Source of the DNA: Alistipes provencensis
Lineage (GTDB): Bacteria; Bacteroidota; Bacteroidia; Bacteroidales; Rikenellaceae
Length of the DNA: 64,000 nt
Assembly: GCF_900083545.1 (NCBI RefSeq)
Contig: NZ_LT559262.1
Location: forward strand, 1,650,397-1,714,396
Direction: 5' to 3'
A program made the position numbers and the translations under genes. Positions 18,971 through 28,271 of the stretch are shown here, one piece after another. The first letter of the stretch is position 1; each line of letters begins with the position of its first letter. The notes beneath the pieces were generated by a model. That model did no database searches and was not told the origin of the DNA. It saw only the letters and a list, made by a program, of their open reading frames with translations.

Positions 18971-21553
18971 ATGAAACGAAATTTATTCACCCTCCTCCTT
19001 GTTTTTGCGCTCGGCGCCGTGCAGGCGCAGACGAGCCGGACGCTTTCGCTCAACGGACGTTGGCAGGCGGCCGTCTCGGAAACGCAGCCCGACACCTATC
19101 CTTCGACCGTTCCCGTGCCGGGCGTGATGTCGCAGGCCGAGCCCGCACCGGGCATTGATTTCGACGCCACGCGGCTGAAAGACGACGTGGGTTATGACTA
19201 TGTGTGGTATGCCACGGATTTCGATCTCTCGAACTCGCACGATGGTTACGACAACGGCAACTACACGCACGCCCTGCTGCGCATCCGGGCCAAATACAAC
19301 GCGCTGGTGATCCTGAACGGCGTGGAGATCGGTTACGACGCCCATTGCACCTATTCGCACGCCGAGTTCGATGTGACGCGGGCGCTCGATTTCAACGGAC
19401 CCAACAGGCTGGTGGTGCGTGTGGGGAGCTGGAATACGGCGTCGTTTCCCTCGAAGGACAATTCGTCGGAGTGGTGGCGCAACTCGCGGGCCCCGGGCAT
19501 CTGCGATGATGTGACCCTCTGCCTGACGCACGACGTGACGGTCCGGCACCTGAAACTGCTGCCCGACGTAGCCGACAGCGTGGTGGTCTGCACGGCGCGC
19601 GTGGCCAATTACGGCGGCGAGCCCCGGAAAATGAAGGCCCGGGTGACGATCAACGACTGCCGGCATGACTTGGAGAACGATTTCGACGAGATTCCCGTCG
19701 TCTGCGAGGCCCGGCTGGGTTCGTTGTCGATTCCGGCGGACAGTGTGGCCGAATTTACCTTCCGGATTCCGACTCCGATGCTCAAACCTTGGACGCCGGG
19801 CCGCGAGGGCGATCCGCAGCTCTACCAGTTCAATTTCATCCTCGCGGACGACCGTTCGGCGGATTGCAGGACGGAGACTTTCGGGTTCCGCGACATTTGT
19901 GTCGATGGACGGGATGTGCTGGTCAACGGCCGCAGAACCCTGTTCCGGGCCGAGAATATCGCCTTTCAGCGGGCCCTGAACCGCTGGGCGGGGGTGATGT
20001 TCGACGAAGCGTGGATACGCCGCTTCCTGCGTGCGGCAGTCGAGGATTACGGGTTCAACTACCTGCGCATTCACCTCGGCCACGCCTATAACAAGTGGTA
20101 TGACATCGCCGATGAAGTGGGGCTGATGATTCAGGACGAATGGCGCTTCATGCACGACGACGAGCCCACGGGCGAGGACCTCGTCGAGACCGAAACGGAG
20201 TTCCGCCGCTGGGTGGAGCAGAACGTCAACCATCCGTCGATCGTCGTCTGGGATCAGGAGAACGAAGGCAACGTGAAACTCGAAGCGCTGAAGGCCGAAC
20301 TGCGGCGGTACGACCCGACGCGGCTGTGGGGCGAGGACGATTTCGACGCCCGTCACATTTACGAATACTCCGAAACGATCGTCGATACGCCGGTACATCC
20401 GGTCAGCGATGCCAAGCCTTCGACTGTCTTGGAGTCCTGCCGGTTGTGGCTCAACGAGCGGGGCGATCTGGAGCCGCGCGAGAATTTCAAGACCAGCCGA
20501 ACGGCCAGCGGCTGGGGACTCTATTTCTATACGCTTCCCGAGATCGAGCAGTTGCAGGCCGACATCCATGCCGATCTGGGGACATTCTACCGTTCGCGTC
20601 GCGTGCAGGCGTGGGCACCCTTCGCGCTGCTGAGCGGTGCGGTGAACGGACACAGTTATTATTTGGGGAATCTGGCCGACTCGCTGACTCCCCAGCCCAA
20701 CCTGCGGGTCCTTGCGCAGCTCAATGAGCCGGTCGGAACTTCCGTGGAGATGAATCAGGCACGGGAGTGGTACAAGGAAAAGGTACTTTACCGGCCCGGC
20801 GGCAGTTATGCGAAGACGGTGTGGGTCTGGAACGATACCGACAGTCCGCAGCGGGTACGGCTCGAAGTCGCCGTGGCTGACGCCTCGGGGCGGGAGCTGT
20901 CGGTGCGGGAGGCTGCGGTCGAGGTCGCCGCAGGCGGTGCCGAAGCGGTCACGATGAACTTCGTCATGCCCCGCAGGGAGGGTGTCTGTCTGCTGAAACC
21001 CCGCCTCATTACGCCGGAAGGACGGCGCATCGAAGGTGTCGGGCGCCGGCTGATGGTGGCCCGCAAGGCCGGTCCGAAGACCGCAGCGCAGGGTTTCGGC
21101 GGACATGCTGTCCCGTTCGAGGACTGTCGGTCGGTATTGGAAAACTTCATCGGACAGGAGTTGCGGCCCGAGGTACAGGCGAAGATCGTGCATGCGCTCG
21201 GCGGCGAACTGATCGACCGGGCCGAGCAGCGCCGGAAGGGTGGATTTCTTGTCCGGACGACCCGTTATCTGGGGCCCGGGCATATGCTGGTGACTACGCG
21301 CACGTTCGATGCCGGGGGCATGGAACTGACTGCCGAACAGAGTGAGGCGCTGACGTATGTGAAACTTCCGGAAACGGTTCGGCAAACGATAGCCCGGGTG
21401 GTCGGGATGGTCCCTGTGGACGAATCGAAAATTATACGCCGCCGACAGGATGATAAGGATATCTATACGATCTCGATGGTCGGCAAGGAGGTACGCTACA
21501 CAATCCACATGACGCCTTCCGGAACGTTGATTGACTTCAAGTTATCGGATTGA
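18971..21553 (+). CDS. GH2 family glycoside hydrolase
   Basis: An 860-residue secreted GH2 enzyme (signal peptide to about residue 20). The sugar-binding domain spans about 25-190, the Ig-like domain about 195-305 and the barrel about 310-610. The likely acid/base is E432 in WDQENEG and the likely nucleophile is E488 in STVLESC. After a beta-sandwich there is a compact C-terminal module (about 795-860: LPETVRQTIARVVG to GTLIDFKLSD) that looks like a PepSY/BLIP-type domain. The gene is immediately downstream of the degenerate GH2 paralogue with no gap, so the two proteins are made together. It may supply the activity that its neighbour has lost. The specificity is unknown. Confidence 0.88.
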   Translation: MKRNLFTLLLVFALGAVQAQTSRTLSLNGRWQAAVSETQPDTYPSTVPVPGVMSQAEPAPGIDFDATRLKDDVGYDYVWYATDFDLSNSHDGYDNGNYTHALLRIRAKYNALVILNGVEIGYDAHCTYSHAEFDVTRALDFNGPNRLVVRVGSWNTASFPSKDNSSEWWRNSRAPGICDDVTLCLTHDVTVRHLKLLPDVADSVVVCTARVANYGGEPRKMKARVTINDCRHDLENDFDEIPVVCEARLGSLSIPADSVAEFTFRIPTPMLKPWTPGREGDPQLYQFNFILADDRSADCRTETFGFRDICVDGRDVLVNGRRTLFRAENIAFQRALNRWAGVMFDEAWIRRFLRAAVEDYGFNYLRIHLGHAYNKWYDIADEVGLMIQDEWRFMHDDEPTGEDLVETETEFRRWVEQNVNHPSIVVWDQENEGNVKLEALKAELRRYDPTRLWGEDDFDARHIYEYSETIVDTPVHPVSDAKPSTVLESCRLWLNERGDLEPRENFKTSRTASGWGLYFYTLPEIEQLQADIHADLGTFYRSRRVQAWAPFALLSGAVNGHSYYLGNLADSLTPQPNLRVLAQLNEPVGTSVEMNQAREWYKEKVLYRPGGSYAKTVWVWNDTDSPQRVRLEVAVADASGRELSVREAAVEVAAGGAEAVTMNFVMPRREGVCLLKPRLITPEGRRIEGVGRRLMVARKAGPKTAAQGFGGHAVPFEDCRSVLENFIGQELRPEVQAKIVHALGGELIDRAEQRRKGGFLVRTTRYLGPGHMLVTTRTFDAGGMELTAEQSEALTYVKLPETVRQTIARVVGMVPVDESKIIRRRQDDKDIYTISMVGKEVRYTIHMTPSGTLIDFKLSD

Positions 21554-21689
21554 CAATGGATATCAGCGGCACGTCCACGGCGGTCTGTTCGTCGGTGTTG
21601 AGCCGTTTCGACAGGGGTGCTCCTTCGGGTGAAAAATAGCGTCCCAGCAGTTCGACATTGCGGGTTTCGTCCATCTCCATCGCGGCGTT
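21537..21689 (-). pseudogene. Short coding-like remnant, 3' end of an unidentified gene
   Basis: On the minus strand about 50 codons read as natural-looking protein (MDETRNVELLGRYFSPEG, then LNTDEQTAVDVPLISIVNP) before a stop that overlaps the 3' end of the GH2 gene. An in-frame stop at 21699-21701 closes the frame upstream. The rest of the 386-bp stretch 21554-21939 shows no gene or promoter that I can support and looks degenerate. The composition suggests the tail of a decayed gene, but the family is not recognised and chance cannot be excluded. Confidence 0.3.
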
Positions 21690-21939
21690 CTCCGAATGTT
21701 ACAGTCCCCGTATCAGTTGGGCAAGCGTCTGTGTTCCGTTCTTTTCTCTGCTCCGGAATCCTTGCATGGCCGGTAGTGGGGTTTTGAATGAATTACGTCT
21801 GTCTGACCTGAATATACAATTCTCGGTTGTGGTTTCAAAATGCCTCTCCCTCGGATACGCTCATCGCCCGATGCTCCGTATCGCACCCCGGCTTTCGGAA
21901 GAAGCTGCCCGCATGCAATATAACCTTATTTAGGGGGCG

Positions 21940-23456
21940 CTACTCCCCGACGTACATGTCGAATATTTCGTGCCGGTCGAAATCGAGCCAGTAGCGCAGC
22001 GCCAGAGCCCTCACATACTGCCAGTAGGGTTCTGTCAGATCGCCGTAAAGTTCGATCCCCCGTTTCACATCCCGGCGGATACGGTCGGCGTACTCAGGTT
22101 TCAGCGCCAGCCGTACCGTCTTGTCCTTGAAGGTAAAACGGGCCTCGGGCCGCGGTCGGTCGTTTTCCGCCACGGCGATCAGCCCGTGTCCGACGGAGGC
22201 GCCCGTTCCGACCTGCAGGCCGTCGTTCATGCAGCTTATCGGCGGTTTGCGGCCCGCATACGTCGTGACGAAAATGTCGTCCACGCCGATATTGAAATAC
22301 TCGCGGGCGCGGATTCCCATTTTGACGCCGATCGTGGCGTATATTCCCAGATGTCCGTGCAGTTCGTTGGTCAGCACGCCCGCACGCCATTCGCTCGGTC
22401 CGTGGCGTGAGATCGCCGAATCGATGATCGGGACGACATCCTCCGCATAGAGTGCACCGCAGACCGGAAAGCCGTAGAATACGCGGCTTTCGCTGTCGGG
22501 CTTGCCCCGCAGAATCGCGGTCAGTCGCGTCTGCGCCTCTGCCGCCGCGCGCTTGTCCGGCAGTTCGCACACCCGGACCGTCCCGTTCAGTTCCCGGATG
22601 GAAAACAGCTCCGGAGCGAACAGATAAACTGCGACCAGATCGTCCCAAGCTTCCAGATGACGCTTGCCCACCAGTTTTGCCAGCGGGGGCGTGCGGTGTG
22701 TCGCGGCGATCTTCCGGGCATAGACCGTCGGCACGGCTGCCACCGAGTCGAGCAAAGCGGGCGTAACGACGACCGGACATGCCGGGTTCGCCGACACGAC
22801 GGTGACGGGTACGCCGCTCGCCAGCACATAACGGGCGGCGACGCTGTCCGTTTCGAAATTGGCTCCGGAGAGCGGTTCGGCTCCGCTGTTGTACCAGACG
22901 ATCCGGTCGAGCCGTGCCCCGGAGGCGGGATTTTCCCGCAGCACGTCGTAGAGATTCGTCAAAGCCCCGAGGGCGATGAACACGACCTTTTCCTCTTCGT
23001 CCGCGAGGGTCCGGGCGATCAGCGCCCGTGCCGGGGGCGGATCGCCGGCTCCGGCACGGGCGTCGCCCCACTTCACGGGGGCGGATCGCCGGCTCCGGCA
23101 CGGGCGTCGCCCCACTTCACGGCTGCGGAATGGGCGCGCCACGCAGGTGCGGGGGCATTCACCGCACGTCCCGCGCCGACCGGGATGCCTTCGTGGTAGA
23201 AGGAGTCGAGCAGCGCCCGCACCCGCACGGCGGCGCTGTCGGGAAGCAGCGCGCCTTCCGAGGTCGTGACGGCGAGCACCTCCACCTCGCGGTTGCCCAG
23301 CAGCATGCAGAGGGTGCGCAGGTCGTCGGCTGCGCCGTCGGTGTCGATGACGGCATGGAAACGGGCTTTGCCCGAATGCGCATGGCAGGGGGCGAGGAGG
23401 AGCGACAGGATGACTGCCAGCAGGCCCCGGCGGAAAAAACACGGATGAATCGTCAT
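21940..23456 (-). pseudogene. Nucleoside hydrolase-FmdE fusion, frame broken by 44-bp duplication
   Basis: The N-terminal frame (start 23456) encodes a signal peptide and the IU-nucleoside-hydrolase metal motif DTDGAADD, then stops within a duplicated segment. The second frame carries on with hydrolase motifs IALGALTNLYD and NFETDSVAARYV, and then a C-terminal FmdE-like domain (ELHGHLGIYATIGVKMG, CMNDGLQVGTGASVGHG). Removing one 44-bp copy leaves 1473 bp, exactly 491 codons, and joins the two parts as GDPPPARALIARTLADEEE. Nucleoside hydrolases cleave the N-glycosidic bond of ribonucleosides; the role of the FmdE-like domain here is unknown. The gene starts 13 bp after the TonB-receptor stop, so the two form an operon. 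It is a pseudogene as sequenced, possibly reversible. Confidence 0.88.
23033..23120. repeat. Perfect 44-bp tandem duplication (two copies)
   Basis: The units 23033-23076 and 23077-23120 are identical, beginning GGGGGCGGATCGCC and ending CCCCACTTCAC. Because 44 is not a multiple of 3, the second copy shifts the frame of the nucleoside hydrolase gene and brings in a TGA stop. Confidence 0.95.
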
Positions 23457-23469
23457 GGTTCGGATCGTA

Positions 23470-25356
23470 TTAAAAATTCACATTCATACCGCCCAGCACC
23501 GTCGCTTTCGGCATGGGGAATCCGGCGTTGATTTCGTAACGCTGCGCCAGCAGGTTTTCGCCCCGCACGAACAGATCGAGCCACCGGGCGGCGCGGAACG
23601 TGACGCTGGCGTTCCACAACACGAAATTGTCTTTCGCCGCGGGTTTGACCGAGGTATAAAGTCCGTGGACATACTGCATGCCCGTCGATGCCTTCCAGCG
23701 CCTGTGTGTGAAATTCGCCCCGGCGTAGAGCTTGTGCTCGGGGGCCGCGGCCACCGGGTAGGCCATATGGAGGTAGCTGTAGTTCGCCGAGACGCTCCAT
23801 GCGGGGTTTATGCGCAATGCCGCGTCGCCTTCGACGCCCCAGTTCTCGATCCGGCCCGTATTGATGTTTTTCGGGCGCCCGTCCACCGGAACGGTCTGGA
23901 TCATGTTGTCGCCGTCGATGTAGTAGACGCTGACTCCGTATGACAGTGCGCCGTCCGAGGTGCGCTGCGTGAACGAGAGTTCGTAGTTCATCAGCTTTTC
24001 GGGCTTCAGATCGGGGTTCTGCGGCGGGAACATATACATTTCGCGGATCGTCGGGAAGCGGAATCCTTTGCTGACCATCGCCTTGATCTGGGCGTTGTGC
24101 GGCAGCAGGAACGACAGTCCGCCCTGCGGAACCCACTCCGTTCCCGCATGCGAGTGGTGGTCGAGGCGCAGCCCGGCGTCGAGCGTCAGCCAGTGCGTCA
24201 GGCTCTGGCGGAAATCGACGTAGCCGGCCACTTCGTCCATCGTCTTGTCGGCCGTGGTTTTGTCCGGAGCGCCGTCAGTGAAGACGTTCCACGCCTTGCC
24301 GCCGAAGTGCTGGTAATCGACACCCACGGTCAGGCGGTTGCCGCTGAAAAGCGCGACGCTCTGATACCACGATACGCCCAGCATCCTGTCGCGGGAGTTG
24401 AAACGGTAGTTCAGCGGCTCTTCGCCGGGCGAGTAGCCGTCGTTGATCCGGTGCCGGCCCCAGTTGTAGAAGAAGCTCAGGGAGCCGGATGTCTTGCCGT
24501 AATCGTTGCGCAGGGCGAACGACGTCATGCCGCGGGTAATGCGCTGCTTGTTGTCGAGAATGGGCGCCGAAACGGCTCCCGGATTCCGGGCGTTGAAGTG
24601 CGTGAGGTTCACGTCGGCGTAAACGTCCCACTCGTCGGTGATCCGGTAACCCAGCTTGGCATAGCCGCCGTATTGTTCGAATCCCATGTTCCTGCGGTGA
24701 CCGTCGGTGCGGTTGTACGAGCCGGTCACCGTGCTGGTGAAGCGTCCGGCTCGAATCTGGTTCGTGACCTCGGTTTCGACCGTGTTGTAGGAGCCGTATC
24801 CGGCATGGAGGTCGGTTTTGACCCCGTCTTCGTGCATCCTGCGCGTCACGATGTTGATGACGCCGCCCATGGCGTTCGAGCCGTACAGCACCGAAGCGGG
24901 GCCGCGCACCACCTCGACCCGGTCGGCCAGCATCGACTGGTAGGCGTCGGCGATAGGATGCCCCATCAGCCCCATGTATTGGGGATGGCCGTCGATCAGC
25001 ACCAGCAGTCCCGTCGTGGGGGCTCCGCCGACGCCGCGCAGCGTCATCTGCCCGGCAGCCCCGCCCGAAACACCGTATCCCATGATACCGCGTCCCGTGA
25101 CGAACAGCCCCGGGATCTGTTCGGTCAGCGTCGGAAGCAGCGACGGCCGGAATCCCTCGGCGATCTGCTGCCTCCCGACGACGGAGATGGTCATCGGCAA
25201 ATGCCGGATGTCGGTTTCATGCCGGGTCCCCGTGATTACGACCTCTCCGATCGGGTGGGGCTTTCCGCTGCGCAGGCTGTCGGCGGTCTCGGACCGCAGG
25301 GCGCATACGGGGAGGATGCTGCTTGACAGCAGCAGTACGAATAGTTTAGACTTCAT
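23470..25356 (-). CDS. TonB-dependent outer-membrane receptor (BtuB/CirA type)
   Basis: A 628-residue receptor with a signal peptide, TonB-box-like GEVVITGTRHE (about 37), a plug domain (ISVVGRQQIAEG, LTEQIPGLFVTGRG, VEVVRGPASVLYGSNAMGGV) and a barrel ending in a terminal F strand (VLGGMNVNF). It is much shorter than SusC, lacks a SusD partner and has no carboxypeptidase-like N-terminal extension, so it probably imports a small ligand such as a metal chelate, cofactor or nucleoside rather than a glycan. It is the first gene of a two-gene unit with the broken nucleoside hydrolase-FmdE gene. The substrate is inferred only from context. Confidence 0.93.
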   Translation of the reverse strand: MKSKLFVLLLSSSILPVCALRSETADSLRSGKPHPIGEVVITGTRHETDIRHLPMTISVVGRQQIAEGFRPSLLPTLTEQIPGLFVTGRGIMGYGVSGGAAGQMTLRGVGGAPTTGLLVLIDGHPQYMGLMGHPIADAYQSMLADRVEVVRGPASVLYGSNAMGGVINIVTRRMHEDGVKTDLHAGYGSYNTVETEVTNQIRAGRFTSTVTGSYNRTDGHRRNMGFEQYGGYAKLGYRITDEWDVYADVNLTHFNARNPGAVSAPILDNKQRITRGMTSFALRNDYGKTSGSLSFFYNWGRHRINDGYSPGEEPLNYRFNSRDRMLGVSWYQSVALFSGNRLTVGVDYQHFGGKAWNVFTDGAPDKTTADKTMDEVAGYVDFRQSLTHWLTLDAGLRLDHHSHAGTEWVPQGGLSFLLPHNAQIKAMVSKGFRFPTIREMYMFPPQNPDLKPEKLMNYELSFTQRTSDGALSYGVSVYYIDGDNMIQTVPVDGRPKNINTGRIENWGVEGDAALRINPAWSVSANYSYLHMAYPVAAAPEHKLYAGANFTHRRWKASTGMQYVHGLYTSVKPAAKDNFVLWNASVTFRAARWLDLFVRGENLLAQRYEINAGFPMPKATVLGGMNVNF

Positions 25357-25433
25357 TTTTTCGCATTATGTTTTACACGGATATTTTTCTTGTCTTGCGT
25401 CGCATCCTCGCCTTTCTCCAATTTTTGTTCCAA

Positions 25434-25464
25434 AATCCGCCGGAGACCGAAGAATGTGCGGATT
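25434..25464. promoter_or_regulatory. Inverted repeat in the divergent receptor/transporter promoter region
   Basis: Perfect 7-bp arms AATCCGC (25434-25440) and GCGGATT (25458-25464) with a 17-bp spacer lie between the divergent TonB-receptor and FUSC-MFS genes. It could be an operator controlling both. No exact TAnnTTTG box was found in this 184-bp gap. Confidence 0.3.
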
Positions 25465-25540
25465 CCGGATACATGCCGGACGTCCGTTTTCCTTTTCGGC
25501 GCGTTTCTTGTTCTGAGCCCGATAAACAGCTCATTACGTT

Positions 25541-27505
25541 ATGGAAAATACCCGGCAACCGATCTCGTTACGGATTCGGCAGTATCTGCGCGATGCCGTC
25601 GGACGCATGCATCCTTCCGTCTCGTTCGTCTCCTGCATCGGTGTCCTGCTGGCTTATCTGACGGGCGTCTACATCACAGGATCGCTCCACGAGGCATCGC
25701 GCTGGATGGGGGCCATGCTGGCCTGCACGTCGCTGGTGGTCGTCTTGCAGTCGAACAGCTACAAGGCTTCGCTGCGCACCGGATGGACCCGGGTGCTGGG
25801 GACCTTCCTCGGGGCGCTCGTCGCCTACATATACCTCAAGATGTGGCCCTTTTCGATCGTGGGAATGCTCGCCTCGGTCTTCGTGCTGGAGATGCTCTGC
25901 ATGCTGGTCGGAATCTACCGGAACGGCCGTATCGCCACCATTACGCTGCTCATCATCCTGCTCGTCTCGCAGATGACGCCCCACGTCTCGCCGGCCGTGA
26001 ACTGCCTGCTGCGTTTTACCGAATCGGTCGTCGGCGTCGTGGTGGGCATTGCGCTGCTGTGGCTGCTCGAGCGGTGGAACAGATGGCTCTACCCGCAGGA
26101 ATACGCAAACACAGTTACCGATAAAAATATGAACATGGACACGATGCCCCTGCGTTGGGGCCATTTCAGAGTGCTTATCGTCGCTTCGCTCGGGCAGATC
26201 ACCGGAGCGGGGCTGGCGACGCTGGTCGGCGTCATACTGCCGATGATCCAGATTTTCCGGCATCCCGGACTTACCTCCCTGCAACAGGGACTCGTGGCGG
26301 CGACCAGCCTCGTCGGAATCATGGTCGGCTCGGTGCTGTTCGGGGCATGGAGCGATAAGAAGGGATACCTGTTCTTCTTCCGGTTCTGTCCGGCACTCAT
26401 TCTCGCGGCCTCGCTGCTGGCCTTTTTCACGGCCGATCTCTTCGGGCTGGTCGCGGGACTGTTTTTCATGGGGCTGGGCATCGGCGGCGGTTACAGTCTC
26501 GATTCGGACTACATTTCCGAGATCATGCCCCGGCGGTGGAAACTGCTGATGGTCGGCGTGGCGAAAGCCGTGTCGTCGCTGGGCAGCATCGCAGCGGCGG
26601 CCATCTGCTTCTTCCTGCTGCGGGAGTGGAACGATCCGCACCTGTGGAACCGTCTGCTGCTGCTCGTCGCAGTCATGGCGGTCGTCATGCTGCTCTGCCG
26701 CATCCGGTTCGAACAAAGTCCCGGATGGCTCGTCGCCCACGGGCGCATGGCCGAAGCCGAAAAGGCCGTGCAATATTTCCTAGGGCCGGATGTGGAGATC
26801 GGTGAAATCCGCAACCGTCCGGACAAGACGCAGATGCCGAAGGTGGCATGGAGCGACCTTTTCAAATCCGGTCAGGTGAAGAAAGTGATTTTCAGCGGCA
26901 TTCCGTGGGCCTGCGAGGGATTGGGCGTCTACGGCATCGGGGTGTTCCTGCCCGTGCTGGTCATGGCGCTGGGGCTGGAATCGGGGTCCGAATCGGCCTT
27001 TTCACGAATCACCGGTTCGGTGTTGCTGACCACTTGGATCAACCTCTGCATCCTGCCGGGATTCGTACTGGGGCTGCTGCTCGTGAACCGCTGGTATCAT
27101 GTGCGGACCCAGACGTGGGGCTTTATCCTCTGCGCCGCGGGCATGGGCATCCTGCTGGCGGCCTACGAATTCCACTGGCCGGTGTGGATCGCCGTGTCCG
27201 GATTCATGCTCTTCGAACTGTTCCTCAATGCGGGTCCCCACCTGATGACGTTCATCATTCCGCCCCAAATCTATTCCGTCGCCGAGCGCGGCGCAGGTGC
27301 GGGACTGGCCGCGGCCTTCGGCAAACTGGGCGCTGTTGCCGGCGTCGTCGTCATTCCGGTGCTACTCAAGTGGGGCGGCGCTTCGCTGGTGCTTTGGGTG
27401 ACGATCGGCGTACTGCTCGCCGGGGCGCTGGTTACGAACGTCGTCGGCCGGGAGGTGCTTCCCGACAGGGGACGGTCGGTGCGTCCCGAGGTCCGGCGCG
27501 ACTGA
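25541..27505 (+). CDS. FUSC-like/MFS transporter fusion
   Basis: A 654-residue inner-membrane protein made of two parts. Residues about 1-185 hold a membrane half like the FUSC/aromatic acid exporter family, with helices, VLGTFLGALVA and RFTESVVGVVVGIAL. Residues about 205-645 are a 12-helix MFS transporter with loop 2-3 motif GAWSDKKG and a central cytoplasmic loop. FUSC proteins usually form efflux systems, and the MFS half resembles metabolite/H+ symporters. The gene diverges from the TonB receptor and may carry the same compound across the inner membrane. The ORF is continuous, so the fusion is not an annotation effect. Substrate and direction of transport are unknown. Confidence 0.85.
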   Translation: MENTRQPISLRIRQYLRDAVGRMHPSVSFVSCIGVLLAYLTGVYITGSLHEASRWMGAMLACTSLVVVLQSNSYKASLRTGWTRVLGTFLGALVAYIYLKMWPFSIVGMLASVFVLEMLCMLVGIYRNGRIATITLLIILLVSQMTPHVSPAVNCLLRFTESVVGVVVGIALLWLLERWNRWLYPQEYANTVTDKNMNMDTMPLRWGHFRVLIVASLGQITGAGLATLVGVILPMIQIFRHPGLTSLQQGLVAATSLVGIMVGSVLFGAWSDKKGYLFFFRFCPALILAASLLAFFTADLFGLVAGLFFMGLGIGGGYSLDSDYISEIMPRRWKLLMVGVAKAVSSLGSIAAAAICFFLLREWNDPHLWNRLLLLVAVMAVVMLLCRIRFEQSPGWLVAHGRMAEAEKAVQYFLGPDVEIGEIRNRPDKTQMPKVAWSDLFKSGQVKKVIFSGIPWACEGLGVYGIGVFLPVLVMALGLESGSESAFSRITGSVLLTTWINLCILPGFVLGLLLVNRWYHVRTQTWGFILCAAGMGILLAAYEFHWPVWIAVSGFMLFELFLNAGPHLMTFIIPPQIYSVAERGAGAGLAAAFGKLGAVAGVVVIPVLLKWGGASLVLWVTIGVLLAGALVTNVVGREVLPDRGRSVRPEVRRD

Positions 27506-27508
27506 CCG

Positions 27509-28270
27509 TCAACGGGCGTACTCCCTTTTCAGCGCGCGTTTCATCCGCAGTTCGCAAGGCTGCTCCAACCCGCACTCTTCGAGCAGGGCCAGATCGCCGA
27601 ACACATGCCGCGTATTGCCGTCGGCCACGATCCGCCCCTCCTTCATCACGATCGTGCGGTCGCAAAGGTCGAGCACCATCTCCATATCGTGCGTGGCGAC
27701 GAGCGTCGTGTGGCTGAAACGGCGTATCAGGTCGATGATCTGCCGCCGGGCGCGGGGATCGAGATTCGAGGTCGGCTCGTCCATGACGAGCACCGACGGC
27801 TCCATCGCGAGGACCGTCGCTATCGCAACGCGCTTCTTCTGTCCGCCCGAAAGTCGGAAAGGCGACGCTTCGCGCAGATCGAGCGCTCCGACGGCATCGA
27901 GGGCCTCCGTGACGCGGCGGCGTATCTCTTCGGGTTCGAGTTGCATGTTCGCAGGTCCGAAGGCCACGTCTTCCTCGACCGTGGGCATGAAGAGCTGGTT
28001 GTCCGAATCCTGAAACACCAGCCCCACGGACTGCCGCACCAGCGGCAGCGTCCTGCGCGTGAGCGTGATCCCGCCCATGACCACTTCGCCCTGCGAAGGC
28101 ATCAGCAGTCCGTTGGTGTGCAGCAGCAGAGTCGATTTCCCGGCTCCGTTGGCCCCCACCAAGGCGACCTTCTCTCCGTGCGTGATGCGGAACGAGACGC
28201 CGCAGAGCGCTTCGTAACCGTTGGGATAACGGTAATGCACATCGTCGAACCGGAGGTAGTGGTGGCTCAT
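27509..28270 (-). CDS. cbiO: ECF-type metal transporter ATPase (CbiO/NikO)
   Basis: A 253-residue ABC ATPase with Walker A GANGAGKST, Q-loop VFQDSDNQLF, signature LSGGQKKR, Walker B VLVMDEPTSNLDP and H-switch ATHD. QDSDNQLF is typical of energy-coupling-factor ATPases that drive cobalt or nickel import. It is the last gene of the urease operon, one base from the CbiQ-like gene, so the cargo is most likely nickel for urease. It converges with the FUSC-MFS gene, three bases away. Confidence 0.95.
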   Translation of the reverse strand: MSHHYLRFDDVHYRYPNGYEALCGVSFRITHGEKVALVGANGAGKSTLLLHTNGLLMPSQGEVVMGGITLTRRTLPLVRQSVGLVFQDSDNQLFMPTVEEDVAFGPANMQLEPEEIRRRVTEALDAVGALDLREASPFRLSGGQKKRVAIATVLAMEPSVLVMDEPTSNLDPRARRQIIDLIRRFSHTTLVATHDMEMVLDLCDRTIVMKEGRIVADGNTRHVFGDLALLEECGLEQPCELRMKRALKREYAR

Positions 28271-28271
28271 C

